This document shows, in pieces, positions 25,856 to 34,304 of a DNA stretch of 34,304 nucleotides; the first letter of the stretch is position 1, and every line of letters begins with the position of its first letter. A program made the position numbers and the translations under genes. The stretch lies in contig JAFGKD010000097.1 of the NCBI GenBank assembly GCA_016928775.1, positions 1 through 34,304 on the forward strand, given 5' to 3'. Source of the DNA: Candidatus Zhuqueibacterota bacterium (GTDB lineage: Bacteria; Zhuqueibacterota; Zhuqueibacteria; Residuimicrobiales; Krinioviventaceae). Below the pieces are notes generated by a model. It did no database searches. It was not told where the DNA came from and saw only the letters and a program-made list of their open reading frames with translations.

Positions 25856-27220
25856 TCATTTGTTCCGAGCTGGCAGCAATTGCGCGGAGAACTTTTCAAA
25901 GTCGGCCACCTGCCTTTTTAAAAAAGCGCTCTTGTCCGCATCCGATATGCATTCCTCAACAGGATTAACATCGTGCGGTAGTGATGAAAAGCCCTCCTCT
26001 GGATAATTTTGAGTGATTGGGCTACGATACCATCGATTTTTTTTGAGCAGGTATCTGGTATTATTATCTATGAAACAAAACTGATTAAATTTATACTTGG
26101 CTAATGTTTTGCCATGATTGTCATACCAGTAGCTTTGCATGATTGACGTTGTATCCGGATTATCTTCAAATAAAGAGCTTTCGCCAATGTTTACATTGCA
26201 AGCTTTTAAAATGGAATTAAACAGCAAAGTCAGACTCACCGGTCTGTCGATAACTTTTGCGCCTGGATGATCGTGCCCAAGCCAAAATAACGGCACCCGG
26301 TTGCCACCGTCCGTAACATTGGCAAAGTGATAAAACCACCCCTGATCACCAAAATTGTCACCATGGTCCGCACACAGAATGACGAGATTATTTTTATCCT
26401 CATGCAGCTCGCGGATGAATTCATCCAAATCCTTTCGGATGAGCCGCCAACTCTTTCGCTGCCGGTTTTTTAATATTCGTTGTGCCCGCGGCTTGATATA
26501 ATTATGATCTCCTTTTAAAAAGCTTTGGTTAACGGTGTGATAGAGGCCGGTAGTCTCCTGAACCATATTCGGCAACGAATTCGTGCTCAGTCGAAATGTA
26601 CGATCAACATGATATGGAAAATGTGTTTCCATCACATTCAAAAACAAAAAGTTTTTCTGCGCCCTCTTTTCATTTTCGGCTAAAATCTCGCGTGCTTTGG
26701 CAAAAAGATCATGATAGGTGCATTGCGCCCAAACATTACCGGCATTGAGGTATTGGCTGGCTTTTTTAGCATTGAAAAATCCGCCATCAAGCACCTCTTT
26801 GCGCACACGCGGACGACTCAAAAGCATGATAAAGCGTGTGAGCTTGTTGAGTCGTGGTTGCACGTGATTCCAGATTTTAAAAGTTGCATCAAAGCCTCGA
26901 TCCAAACCAAACAAATCCGTGGTCACCATATTTCCGGTTATTTGAATGGGTTGATAGCCGACGGCTTTGAGCTTTTCCGCTAACGTCGGTAATTGTTTCG
27001 GCAAGCATCGCGTTTGCGACGTGGTCTGGTGTTGATGCGGCATCAATCCAGTGAAAACAGAAGCTGTTGATGGCAACGTCCAGCATCCACTTGAACGAGC
27101 TTGCGTAAAAGAAATGGCATTTTTTTCAGCGTAATTCAAGCCGGAATGTCCGTCTTGAAACGTCGAATCATAGCGCAAACTATCAACGACGATTAATATA
27201 ATGTTGTTGGGCTGTTTCAC
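25856..27220 (-). CDS. Alkaline-phosphatase-superfamily (sulfatase-like) hydrolase or phosphotransferase
   Basis: About 454 residues. Metal-site motifs of the superfamily are present: VVDSLRYDS (Asp13), then CADHGDNFGDQGWFYHF near residue 285. The nucleophile region reads GCWTLPSTASVFTG. Aligned with the sulfatase C-x-P-S-R motif, Thr48 (T-L-P-S) takes the nucleophile position and the Arg is lost, which resembles phosphoglycerol transferases and phosphodiesterases more than true sulfatases. No signal peptide or membrane helix is apparent, so it may act in the cytoplasm. An upstream GTG (27244) is possible, but GGAGAGG six bases before the GTG at 27220 favours that start. It lies upstream of the RND genes on the same strand. 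Confidence 0.8.
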   Translation of the reverse strand: MKQPNNIILIVVDSLRYDSTFQDGHSGLNYAEKNAISFTQARSSGCWTLPSTASVFTGLMPHQHQTTSQTRCLPKQLPTLAEKLKAVGYQPIQITGNMVTTDLFGLDRGFDATFKIWNHVQPRLNKLTRFIMLLSRPRVRKEVLDGGFFNAKKASQYLNAGNVWAQCTYHDLFAKAREILAENEKRAQKNFLFLNVMETHFPYHVDRTFRLSTNSLPNMVQETTGLYHTVNQSFLKGDHNYIKPRAQRILKNRQRKSWRLIRKDLDEFIRELHEDKNNLVILCADHGDNFGDQGWFYHFANVTDGGNRVPLFWLGHDHPGAKVIDRPVSLTLLFNSILKACNVNIGESSLFEDNPDTTSIMQSYWYDNHGKTLAKYKFNQFCFIDNNTRYLLKKNRWYRSPITQNYPEEGFSSLPHDVNPVEECISDADKSAFLKRQVADFEKFSAQLLPARNK

Positions 27221-27394
27221 AATTGACCTCTCCAGGTTAAGCACATCACGCGGGTATGCTGCAGAAATGATGCGGGATTTGAAAAATTAATTAAAATTTA
27301 TTGCTTCTTAATAATGGAGTAATATATTTTAAAAGGTGATTAAAATTGTTATATACTTGTAACAGTCAATGACATCCTAATGTTTGGAGACATC

Positions 27395-28528
27395 ATGAGT
27401 ATATCCATTCGCGAAGTGAAAAGCAACAACGATTTGAAAAAATTTATCAACTTTCATTATGGCCTTTACAAAGGCAATGCCTATTGGGTGCCACCGTTGC
27501 TCATGGATGAATACAACGCATTACGAGCGAAAAAAAATCCTGCTTTTGAGTTTTGTGATGTGAAATTATGGTTGGCTTACAGGGATAAAAAAATTGTCGG
27601 TCGCATCGCCGGAATCATCAACCATCGCTATATCGAGACGTGGGGCCAAAAAGATGCTCGTTTTGGCTGGATTGATTTTATTGATGATGCCGAGGTGGTC
27701 TCTTTGCTCTTTGCAGCCGTAGAAGATTGGGCGCGCGAGCAGGGCATGCATCACCTGCACGGTCCACTTGGATTCACCGATTTTGATGCCGAGGGTTTCC
27801 TGGTCGAAGGCTATGAGGAATTGGGCACCTTTGGCGCCGGATATAATTATCCCTATTATATCACCCACATCGAAGAAATGGGCTATGTCAAAGATGTTGA
27901 TTACATAGAGTATCAGGTTAAGGTCGGCGACGAAATTCCTGATAAAGTCAAAAGGCTGGCCCAGGTCGTTGCTCATCGTAATCATCTGCACATGCTGCGT
28001 GTGCGCAAACCAAAAGAATTGCTGCCTTATGCACATTCGGTATTTGAAATCATCAATGAAGCGTATGCACATTTATACGGTTTTGTGCCGCTCACTTTAA
28101 AGCAAATCGATCTGTACATCAAGCAATATTTTGGCTTTATCAAACCGGAATATGTTCCTGTGGTTGTTGATCGTGACGACAGAGTTGTCGGTTTTGGCAT
28201 CACCATGCCCTCCCTGTCGCGGGCAATGCAAAAAAATAAAGGTCGGCTCTTTCCTTTTGGCTTTTTGTCTATCCTCAAGGCCATGAAGAACAATATGTAT
28301 GCCGATCTTTACCTCACAGCAGTGCGTCCGGAGATGCAAAACAAGGGTGTAAACGCCATGCTTATCTACGAGATCAACAAGGTATACCTGAAAAACAAGA
28401 TTCAGTATGTGGAGACCAATCGGGAATTGGAAAGCAATGCCAAAGTCCAGGCGCAGTGGCGATTTTACCAGGCCCGACAACACAAAAGACGACGCATTTA
28501 TAAAAAATCATTGATCAATGCGGATTGA
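27395..28528 (+). CDS. GNAT-like N-acetyltransferase family protein
   Basis: 377 residues from the ATG at 27395; an in-frame ATG at 27380 is rejected because GGAG lies inside it at proper spacing for the second one. The N-terminal part contains segments typical of a conserved uncharacterised family (GLYKGNAYWVPPLLMDE, GRIAGIINHRYIE, LHGPLGFTDFDAEGFLVEG). The C-terminal third looks like a GNAT acetyl-CoA-binding fold (YVPVVVDRDDRVVGFGI, LYLTAVRPEMQNKGVNAMLIYEINK near residue 311, YVETNRELESNAKVQAQWRF). It would transfer an acyl group to an unknown acceptor. It is divergently oriented to the phosphatase-superfamily gene and stands alone. Confidence 0.75.
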   Translation: MSISIREVKSNNDLKKFINFHYGLYKGNAYWVPPLLMDEYNALRAKKNPAFEFCDVKLWLAYRDKKIVGRIAGIINHRYIETWGQKDARFGWIDFIDDAEVVSLLFAAVEDWAREQGMHHLHGPLGFTDFDAEGFLVEGYEELGTFGAGYNYPYYITHIEEMGYVKDVDYIEYQVKVGDEIPDKVKRLAQVVAHRNHLHMLRVRKPKELLPYAHSVFEIINEAYAHLYGFVPLTLKQIDLYIKQYFGFIKPEYVPVVVDRDDRVVGFGITMPSLSRAMQKNKGRLFPFGFLSILKAMKNNMYADLYLTAVRPEMQNKGVNAMLIYEINKVYLKNKIQYVETNRELESNAKVQAQWRFYQARQHKRRRIYKKSLINAD

Positions 28529-28641
28529 ATGCCAAAAAAAAGTTAAAAAATTTATTGTAATGCTCAATCATAATGTAGATATTTAACAAAAGAGTCTAAA
28601 GTCAAAAGCCAACCGTATTTTCATAAACGAGGGGCGTAAAA

Positions 28642-30222
28642 ATGAAACGAACAAAAAAAACGACGCCAAAGCTCACCACTTTTTTCTTTTTCAGCCTTGT
28701 AATCGGCATGCTATTAGGTGCTTTTCATTCAAGTTCGGCGCAACATCTTATCGCCACCTATACGACGAGCGCTCCGGAAGCAACCATGTTCTTTCTGAAT
28801 CCAGGCTATCTCAATCCGGCGTTTGGCAGCGGTGCGCTAGGTATGCATAGTAATCCCGCGGGGCTCAATATCGTCGAATCAAATCGATTGAGTGTCGCTT
28901 TTGGCACGTCACAATCTTCGACAGCAGATTTTTCCTATCAAGCTGTAGATGAAAGTGACGTCTATGATCCTATTCAATTCGACACCCAGTTGCAGATAAA
29001 GGAGACTGGCGGACTGGGTGCTGTAGGTTTTGCCCATCGAAAAGATGACTGGGTGTTCGGGATCGCACTGATGCAAGCTCGAAAAGGTGGATTCTCGTTT
29101 GCAGCCCAAGGTGAAATTGATGTGACGACACGCTTTTCAATAGATGCTCCAATTACCAGAAGACTCGTAGGGGATTTACCTGTCGACGAAATTCCAATGA
29201 CCTGGGATGTCAATACGATTGGAGCCGTAAGACTCTGGAGCAAACCGGCAGAAGTGTCAGTCGCAATTCTGCCGATCATGGGAGGATTCTCCTATGAAAA
29301 AGGGCGTTTATCACTTGGCGCAGGCTTGACTTATTTTGGTCTCAAGTCCAACGACGATGTCGGCGAAATTAACTCGGAAATTAGTTTTGGCGGCACTGCC
29401 TTGGGGCGACCTCAGGGGACCGATCCCATATCCGGCGAACGATGGCGCGGCAGTGTCCGCGCTGATCTTGATATCGTCGATCAACCGTTCACAGCGCGAT
29501 ATGGCATTGATCTCAAGGGACACTGGTTCGCCCTCTCCTTCGGCGGCATGATCAATTACAAGTTGCTCTCCATAGGCGCGACCTATACTCACGGCTTCAA
29601 AGGTACAGTGAAGGGCGGCTACAATCTCATGACGATTACGACAAGTGACATCCCCGAGGATGAACTTCTGGCTAATGTCAATTTGGATTTGAGTTTGAGC
29701 CCGGAAATCCAGGGCTATGGTTCTCTCGTCCTGCGGGATTTTACGAAAGACACGCTGACCAGTCAGGAAAGCGGCACGTTTAAAATTGGCGGCTACAACT
29801 CCTTTAGCTTTGGAGCGCATTTTTTAATCTTTGGTGCCTTTGCAAGCGTTGATATCCCAACATCATACCCGGATATCTATTCCGGCTCTTTTGGTCTTTA
29901 CACAGAGTTTCCAATTCCAAACCTGCCAGTTCGGTTTAATACCGGGATCATCATACGCTCCGATGGTATTGTGGATGGCAGTAAAGCTTTGTTGCCATTA
30001 CGCAACGTCGCACACCTCGGAGGCGGCCTGGCATTCAAAGTCCCGGTACATGAGTGGCTAAGCATAGGCAGCTCTCACAGTTGGCTACGCCTCGGAATAC
30101 GTTCTTCTTTGACCTCTTTTATCATTGATGCTGCTGAATCCAACTCTGAAGATACAACATCCAAAAGCACACCTAAACTGAGCAGCGCCGCCTTTAGCTT
30201 TGGCCTCACTGTTCCGTTTTAG
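28642..30222 (+). CDS. Outer-membrane beta-barrel protein, PorV/FadL-like style
   Basis: 526 residues with a long basic N-region and signal peptide (FFFFSLVIGMLLGAF, cleavage near SSSAQ). The segment NPAFGSGALGMHSNPAGL resembles the N-terminal GARA..G.NPAG motif of PorV-family and related barrels. The body alternates polar and hydrophobic residues with many Gly and aromatic ends (SLGAGLTYFGLKSN, FSFGAHFLIFGAFASVD, LGIRSSLTSFIID) and ends with Phe (GLTVPF), as outer-membrane barrels do. GAGGGG lies about 7 nt before the ATG. The function is unknown. It precedes the large T9SS-sorted protein by about 500 bp. Confidence 0.7.
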   Translation: MKRTKKTTPKLTTFFFFSLVIGMLLGAFHSSSAQHLIATYTTSAPEATMFFLNPGYLNPAFGSGALGMHSNPAGLNIVESNRLSVAFGTSQSSTADFSYQAVDESDVYDPIQFDTQLQIKETGGLGAVGFAHRKDDWVFGIALMQARKGGFSFAAQGEIDVTTRFSIDAPITRRLVGDLPVDEIPMTWDVNTIGAVRLWSKPAEVSVAILPIMGGFSYEKGRLSLGAGLTYFGLKSNDDVGEINSEISFGGTALGRPQGTDPISGERWRGSVRADLDIVDQPFTARYGIDLKGHWFALSFGGMINYKLLSIGATYTHGFKGTVKGGYNLMTITTSDIPEDELLANVNLDLSLSPEIQGYGSLVLRDFTKDTLTSQESGTFKIGGYNSFSFGAHFLIFGAFASVDIPTSYPDIYSGSFGLYTEFPIPNLPVRFNTGIIIRSDGIVDGSKALLPLRNVAHLGGGLAFKVPVHEWLSIGSSHSWLRLGIRSSLTSFIIDAAESNSEDTTSKSTPKLSSAAFSFGLTVPF

Positions 30223-30727
30223 ACGAGCATCTTTTCTACAAAGCAAGTTTTTACGCACAATTTTGCCTTTTGCGTATAAAACTGATAGCACAACCAATGA
30301 ATGGAGCGCATCACCGTGATCCAGCTTTCACGATGATGAGCCCCCCGTTCGTAACATGGCATTTTTCAGAATCGTGGCGTATACAGTCGAATGTCCAAGT
30401 GCAATAGCTCCGGTCAAGTTCGACAAGCACCCCTTTTAATTGCATCCTCAGCGTTCCAGCATCCCATGCGCATCATTCCTTTTTTTTGTATACCGGAAGG
30501 AGTACGCCAGGAAACGTATCTCATTCGTGAAAAGCTGCGTTATCTCATTATAGACATTCGATCAAAGTTTGATGCTCTGGAATTATGACAAGCCGAATAA
30601 AATATAAATCTATAACTCGTTCTGCAATGCCCAACAAAAAGAGTGATCATCAGGACTCTAAAGATTTCTGCTTTCTCCAAGCGGGCAGCACAATGAGCAT
30701 GTAACAGTTTTAAGAGGAGTGAAGAGG
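30223..30727. other. Intergenic region, about 505 bp
   Basis: No convincing gene, RNA or terminator is visible. A 65-codon frame at 30391-30588 lacks a ribosome site and any recognisable motif, though its last 25 codons (VRQETYLIREKLRYLIIDIR) look helical and could be a decayed gene end. AAGAGGAG just before 30719 is the ribosome site of the following gene. Confidence 0.5.
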
Positions 30728-33700
30728 ATGAAATATGCTACAGTTTTATTCATCGCGTTTGTGATTTTATTAGCCAACAGTGCGATACCCTCTGAATTTT
30801 ACAGCGAATATCAGGGTGACGCGCTCTTTTGGGAAGATCTGGAAGATCTCAACGCGGATTTCTGGACACCCAACAATCCTGCGCGATGGAAAGTCAAACT
30901 GGACTACGGCGACTATGCCTATCATCAGCAACGAACAGACATCCCGGTCGTCGATCCCTACGTCAATGAATGGTCTATTTATACCGCAAAAGACTTTAAG
31001 GACTATACATACTCGGTCTGGGCTCGCACGGCTGAAAGTATCGCTGCAAATCCCGGAGTTGAATTTGGCCTGCTTTTTCATTACCAGGATGAAGATAATT
31101 ATTATTATGTACAATTCAGTTCAGAGAGCGATAGCACTGCTCTCATTTTGCGGAAAAAAGGCGTGAATTATGTATTAGCCCGTTGCTCCAGTCCCATCAT
31201 CACTGACAACGACTATTTCACGGTTTCGGTCCAGAGCATTGATGGCAAGATGACCATCACCGCTCACGATGTCACCATTTTTCAATTTTACGAGACCACT
31301 TTTTTACGCGGCAAGGTCGGGCTAGCAGTGAGAGATGATGCCGCCTATTTTGATAATATTGTGATGTGCGAGGCGAAAGAGACAGAATGTGATTTTTACG
31401 CAGATTTTAACAACAATTCTCTTGTTGGTTGGTCCGCCTTGAATCCGGAGCGCTGGAGCACAAGTTTTCGAGATTATATCACCTATGCGCTCTATCTCCA
31501 CACCGGAAATTATGAGAGCCCGGGGCAAGGTCGTTTGGGCGAAATGATCACTATTGATAAAATTGAGGCGAAAAATTTCACCTTTTCCTGTCAGGTCAAA
31601 TCCATCGAACATTTGGGCAATCCCGCAGCAGACCTGGCGCTCGTTTTTTGCTATTATGATCCATCGAACTATTATGCCGCCATTTTTCATCGCGAACCCG
31701 GCAACACACGTATCGTTCGTATCAAAGACGATAAAACCACGGTCTTGGCCTCCTATGATGGCGTCACTGTCGAAGATTTGGCCTGGCATCATGCGGAGAT
31801 TGTCGCGCATAATAATTACTACCAGGTTTATTTTGATGGCGAAAAAATCATGGATGCTGTGGATGATCAGCTCGTCGTCGGCAAGCTTGGCGTTGGCTCA
31901 CTGAACGATACCGCCTACTTTGATAATATCTGCATTTCCGGCCAGGATATTATCCAGGAAAAAATCACCTTGACATCACCGAATGGCATGGAAACGCTCA
32001 AATCCGGGACGATACATAAGATTAGCTGGATATCCGACTATATCAGCAACAATATCGCGCTGGAATATTCTATCGACAATGGCAAAATATGGCAAACCAT
32101 CACGACGAGTTTCTGGAATGATTTCGAATATGACTGGCTTGTGCCGGAGGCGAATTCAACCAAATGTCGTGTGCGCATCAAAGATGTTGATGAATACCCG
32201 ATGGATGAAAGCAATCGGGTATTCACGATTCTCCCGTCCGGCAGCATCCTCGTTGCAAAACCGGCCGCAGGCGATTCGTTCAAGGTGGGTGACATGATGG
32301 ATATTGCCTGGACTTCTGATAATACGAGCGGTTCGCTCAATATCGAGTTCTCCACCGATGGCGGTAGCACCTGGCGATCAATCGTCGAAGGGACCGCTGA
32401 CGATGGTATGTATAAATGGATCGCACCGGATATTCAGTCCAACTTGGTCATCATTCGGATAACGGACGTTGACGGCTTTCCACATGGAGAAAGTACCATA
32501 TTTACGATCTATCAGCCACCGGCACCGGCTATGCTGCGACCCATCGCTGACGTGACCGAGATCGCTGCCGGGAAAGAGTTGTGGATTTATATTAAAGTCG
32601 GAGATGAAAATAATCCGGTGCTGGATTTATTTGGCGTGAGCTACAATATTAACTATACCCCTGCTGAATTTCTGTCGGTTGTTCAGCCAAGCCAAAATAA
32701 TATTCTTCCCGGAGATTTTATGGGCACTGATGTCATTCATTTCGCCACCGTGGACACCGCCAATGGCAAAATCAGTGTAGGCACGAGTCGAAAATACGGC
32801 AGGGGTGGTGTCAGTGGCGAAGGTATCATTTTGAGCGCCCAATTTTACGTCTCTGAGGATGCTCCGGAGGACTATGTGCTGACGTTTTTCATCGACGATA
32901 TGAGCGCCAATACCCAGTCCGGTGCGCCGATTGAGCTCTACACGCAAGAGCTCATTATTAAAATTAACAATGGTATCCCCGTGTGGCCCGGGGATACGAA
33001 TAATGATGGCATTGTAGATCAAAAGGATGTCTTGCCGATCGGACAATTTTGGGCACTCACCGGGCCGGCGCGCGACAAGGTGAGCATCAACTGGGAAGAG
33101 CACAAATGCCCGCAGCCGTGGAATCCCCTCGCCGCGACGTATGCCGACTGCAACGGCAATGGTCTGGTCGAGCAGGCTGATGTCCTCGCCATTGGCTTGA
33201 ATTGGGGCAAAAGACACGGGATTGGCTTGTCGAAAAGAGGCTATGCGGCAAAAGCCACAACATCGACAATGACTCTTATTTGTCAGGGCGACGGAACCCT
33301 GGAAAATCCCCATTATATTGATGTAAACGTGGAAAACGTCAACGATCTTTTGGGCGTCGCTTTTAATCTCGTCGCGGTTGAAAATGCCGACTATATTCAT
33401 TTCACCTCGGTGCAATACTCGGAATTTTTTGGCACGGACTTGATCACCTTTGAGTCTGTAGATAATGAAAAGGTTTTGGTCAGCGTGGGCGCATCACGCA
33501 AATCAACGAATGGCGGCGTCGAGGGCTCCGGCTCAATCTGTCGAATTTATTTTGAGATCAAACCAAACACACCATTGCTGGAAACGATATCTTTTGAGCT
33601 CCTCGATGTGATCGCAAATGATTCGCACGGTAATGCGATTGTCCTGACGCCGGAAGCGATGAGCATAAAAACCGGCGTTTCAGCGACAGGGCACTTGCCG

Positions 33701-33982
33701 ACAGCCTTTGGACTGGAACAAAACTATCCCAATCCCTTTAATCCTTCGACAAAAATCGAATTTGCGGTGCCGACTGAAGGCCGTCTCAGCCTGAGAATCT
33801 ATAACAGTCTGGGGCAAGTGGTGAAAACGCTGGTGGATGACAACATTCCCGCCGGCTTCCACGCCGTCTCCTGGGATGGCACAAGTGACATGGGCTACTC
33901 CGTGGCCCCCGGCATCTATCTGGTTCGCTTGCAAAATGCAGAAAATGAGATTCGGATGATCAAAATGGTGTTCGCCAAGTAG
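30728..33982 (+). CDS. Secreted mosaic protein: LamG-like x2, Ig-like x2, cohesin-dockerin-cohesin, T9SS sorting domain
   Basis: 1084 residues. After the signal peptide (MKYATVLFIAFVILLANSA) come two LamG/concanavalin-like repeats (~24-215, ~219-405; both end in AYFDNI). Two Ig-like repeats follow (~414-500, ~504-595; SPNGMETLKSGTIHKISW, ALEYSIDNGKIW and IEFSTDGGSTW). A cohesin-like domain spans ~600-745. A dockerin-like unit with two EF-hand loops (DTNNDGIVDQKD, DCNGNGLVEQAD) spans ~752-835. A second cohesin-like domain covers ~850-985. The T9SS type A domain is ~995-1084 (LEQNYPNPFNPSTKIEF, APGIYLVRLQ). An in-frame GTG at 30719 exists, but GAGGAG at 30714-30719 is best spaced for the ATG at 30728. 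It is probably displayed on the cell surface, binding glycans or other proteins. No catalytic domain was seen. Confidence 0.88.
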   Translation: MKYATVLFIAFVILLANSAIPSEFYSEYQGDALFWEDLEDLNADFWTPNNPARWKVKLDYGDYAYHQQRTDIPVVDPYVNEWSIYTAKDFKDYTYSVWARTAESIAANPGVEFGLLFHYQDEDNYYYVQFSSESDSTALILRKKGVNYVLARCSSPIITDNDYFTVSVQSIDGKMTITAHDVTIFQFYETTFLRGKVGLAVRDDAAYFDNIVMCEAKETECDFYADFNNNSLVGWSALNPERWSTSFRDYITYALYLHTGNYESPGQGRLGEMITIDKIEAKNFTFSCQVKSIEHLGNPAADLALVFCYYDPSNYYAAIFHREPGNTRIVRIKDDKTTVLASYDGVTVEDLAWHHAEIVAHNNYYQVYFDGEKIMDAVDDQLVVGKLGVGSLNDTAYFDNICISGQDIIQEKITLTSPNGMETLKSGTIHKISWISDYISNNIALEYSIDNGKIWQTITTSFWNDFEYDWLVPEANSTKCRVRIKDVDEYPMDESNRVFTILPSGSILVAKPAAGDSFKVGDMMDIAWTSDNTSGSLNIEFSTDGGSTWRSIVEGTADDGMYKWIAPDIQSNLVIIRITDVDGFPHGESTIFTIYQPPAPAMLRPIADVTEIAAGKELWIYIKVGDENNPVLDLFGVSYNINYTPAEFLSVVQPSQNNILPGDFMGTDVIHFATVDTANGKISVGTSRKYGRGGVSGEGIILSAQFYVSEDAPEDYVLTFFIDDMSANTQSGAPIELYTQELIIKINNGIPVWPGDTNNDGIVDQKDVLPIGQFWALTGPARDKVSINWEEHKCPQPWNPLAATYADCNGNGLVEQADVLAIGLNWGKRHGIGLSKRGYAAKATTSTMTLICQGDGTLENPHYIDVNVENVNDLLGVAFNLVAVENADYIHFTSVQYSEFFGTDLITFESVDNEKVLVSVGASRKSTNGGVEGSGSICRIYFEIKPNTPLLETISFELLDVIANDSHGNAIVLTPEAMSIKTGVSATGHLPTAFGLEQNYPNPFNPSTKIEFAVPTEGRLSLRIYNSLGQVVKTLVDDNIPAGFHAVSWDGTSDMGYSVAPGIYLVRLQNAENEIRMIKMVFAK

Positions 33983-34097
33983 AACCCTGGTAAGGGTGAA
34001 AAAAAGCTGAGTCAATTTCAGTCGAGGGCATCGAGCTATGATATGATTGAACTGATCGTTCGGCATATCCATGCCGGACGGGAAATGTCCGAGTGGG

Positions 34098-34121
34098 ATA
34101 AATATCCCGCTCTATTGTCCG
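34098..34121 (+). repeat. 24-bp repeat core, copy 2
   Basis: Identical over 24 bases to the minus strand of 9849-9872, with looser similarity continuing to about 34152. It lies just past the surface-protein gene in non-coding DNA and overlaps a GGGATA/TATCCC hairpin. Confidence 0.75.
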
Positions 34122-34252
34122 CCCGGGATGGATATTTTGGTCGATCGTGAGCAACATCGAAATAGAATCTGTACAACAAAGCTGCAACATCTTGTTTTTT
34201 TAGCAAAGTTTATAAGCCACGGGTGATCACTGAAATAATGGAACGCGGATCG

Positions 34253-34304
34253 AACGGATTTAACGGATTGGAACGGATTTCTTCATCCGTTAGAATCCGT
34301 CCCA
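34253..34304. repeat. AACGGATT direct repeats with inverted partner (element truncated by window end)
   Basis: AACGGATT occurs three times at 34253, 34262 and 34272 (steps of 9 and 10 bp). Inverted copies follow at 34285-34291 (ATCCGTT) and 34294-34300 (AATCCGT), so the whole can fold into a hairpin with a short TTCTTC loop. Similar GGATTTAACGGATT blocks are common intergenic repeats in environmental bacterial genomes. The right end is cut off. Confidence 0.7.

Larger units (their letters stand above)
33983..34304. other. Intergenic region with dispersed-repeat DNA to the window end
   Basis: No gene is supported here. A 35-codon frame at 34043-34150 exists only because the repeat core at 34098-34121 is open in that frame. 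Besides the repeat core the stretch contains small hairpins (GGCAT-ATCC-ATGCC near 34063-34076 and GGGATA-AA-TATCCC near 34095-34108) and ends in the AACGGATT repeat. Confidence 0.55.

Noticed and set aside
30391..30588. 65-codon plus-strand frame in an intergenic region
   Set aside because: No ribosome site, no promoter and no motif; kept only as a note on possible decayed coding DNA.
32627..33415. 262-codon minus-strand open frame
   Set aside because: It is antisense to the cohesin-dockerin part of the surface protein, whose motifs are unmistakable.
33984..34010. Terminator after the large surface protein (ACCCT-GGTA-AGGGT)
   Set aside because: The stem is only 5 bp and is followed by an A-run rather than a T-run on the coding strand.
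34253..34304. Possible CRISPR-like array
   Set aside because: Units are 8 bp with 1-2 bp between them, far too short, and inverted copies are present; no cas genes are in the window.

Overview
The window looks like chromosomal DNA from a diderm bacterium of the FCB superphylum. My best guess is Calditrichota or candidate phylum KSB1 rather than Bacteroidota proper. Four things point there: a PorV/PorQ-family outer-membrane protein, a large secreted protein ending in a type IX secretion-like (T9SS) sorting domain with the YPNPFNPST motif, a TonB-dependent receptor with a carboxypeptidase-regulatory-like N-terminal domain but no SusD gene, and a Bacteroidetes-style promoter (TTG-N20-TAAATTTG) upstream of ffh. 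The phylum call is inference from gene style; there is no rRNA gene in the window.

Layout. Positions 1-7889 (minus strand) form an uptake locus, read right to left: a LacI-family regulator, a TonB-dependent receptor, a large secreted protein of about 1155 residues, and a PorV-like protein cut by the window edge. Positions 7890-10260 hold a parvulin-like foldase gene surrounded by repeat-rich intergenic DNA. Position 10261 starts a small zinc-ribbon protein, which converges on an acyl-CoA ligase across a shared bidirectional terminator. Positions 12594-16111 (minus) are the conserved ffh-rpsP-rimM-trmD-rplS translation and secretion operon, with its own terminator and a candidate promoter.

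Positions 16212-25784 (minus) carry the most unusual part. Read right to left it has an RND permease, then a 1563-residue protein that fuses a complete RND permease to about six extra membrane helices and a complete ABC ATPase, then an ABC-2 permease, then an AIR-synthase/HypE-like protein only 6 bp downstream. No periplasmic adaptor or outer-membrane channel gene accompanies them. I infer that ATP-driven and proton-driven transport are physically joined in one machine. An alkaline-phosphatase-superfamily gene lies upstream on the same strand.

Positions 27380-33982 (plus) hold an acetyltransferase-like gene, an outer-membrane beta-barrel protein and a mosaic surface protein: two LamG-like domains, two Ig-like domains, cohesin-like, dockerin-like, cohesin-like, then the T9SS sorting domain. 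The last 300 bp hold dispersed-repeat DNA. One 24-base block there is also present, inverted, near position 9860. I found no tRNA, rRNA, CRISPR array or transposase.
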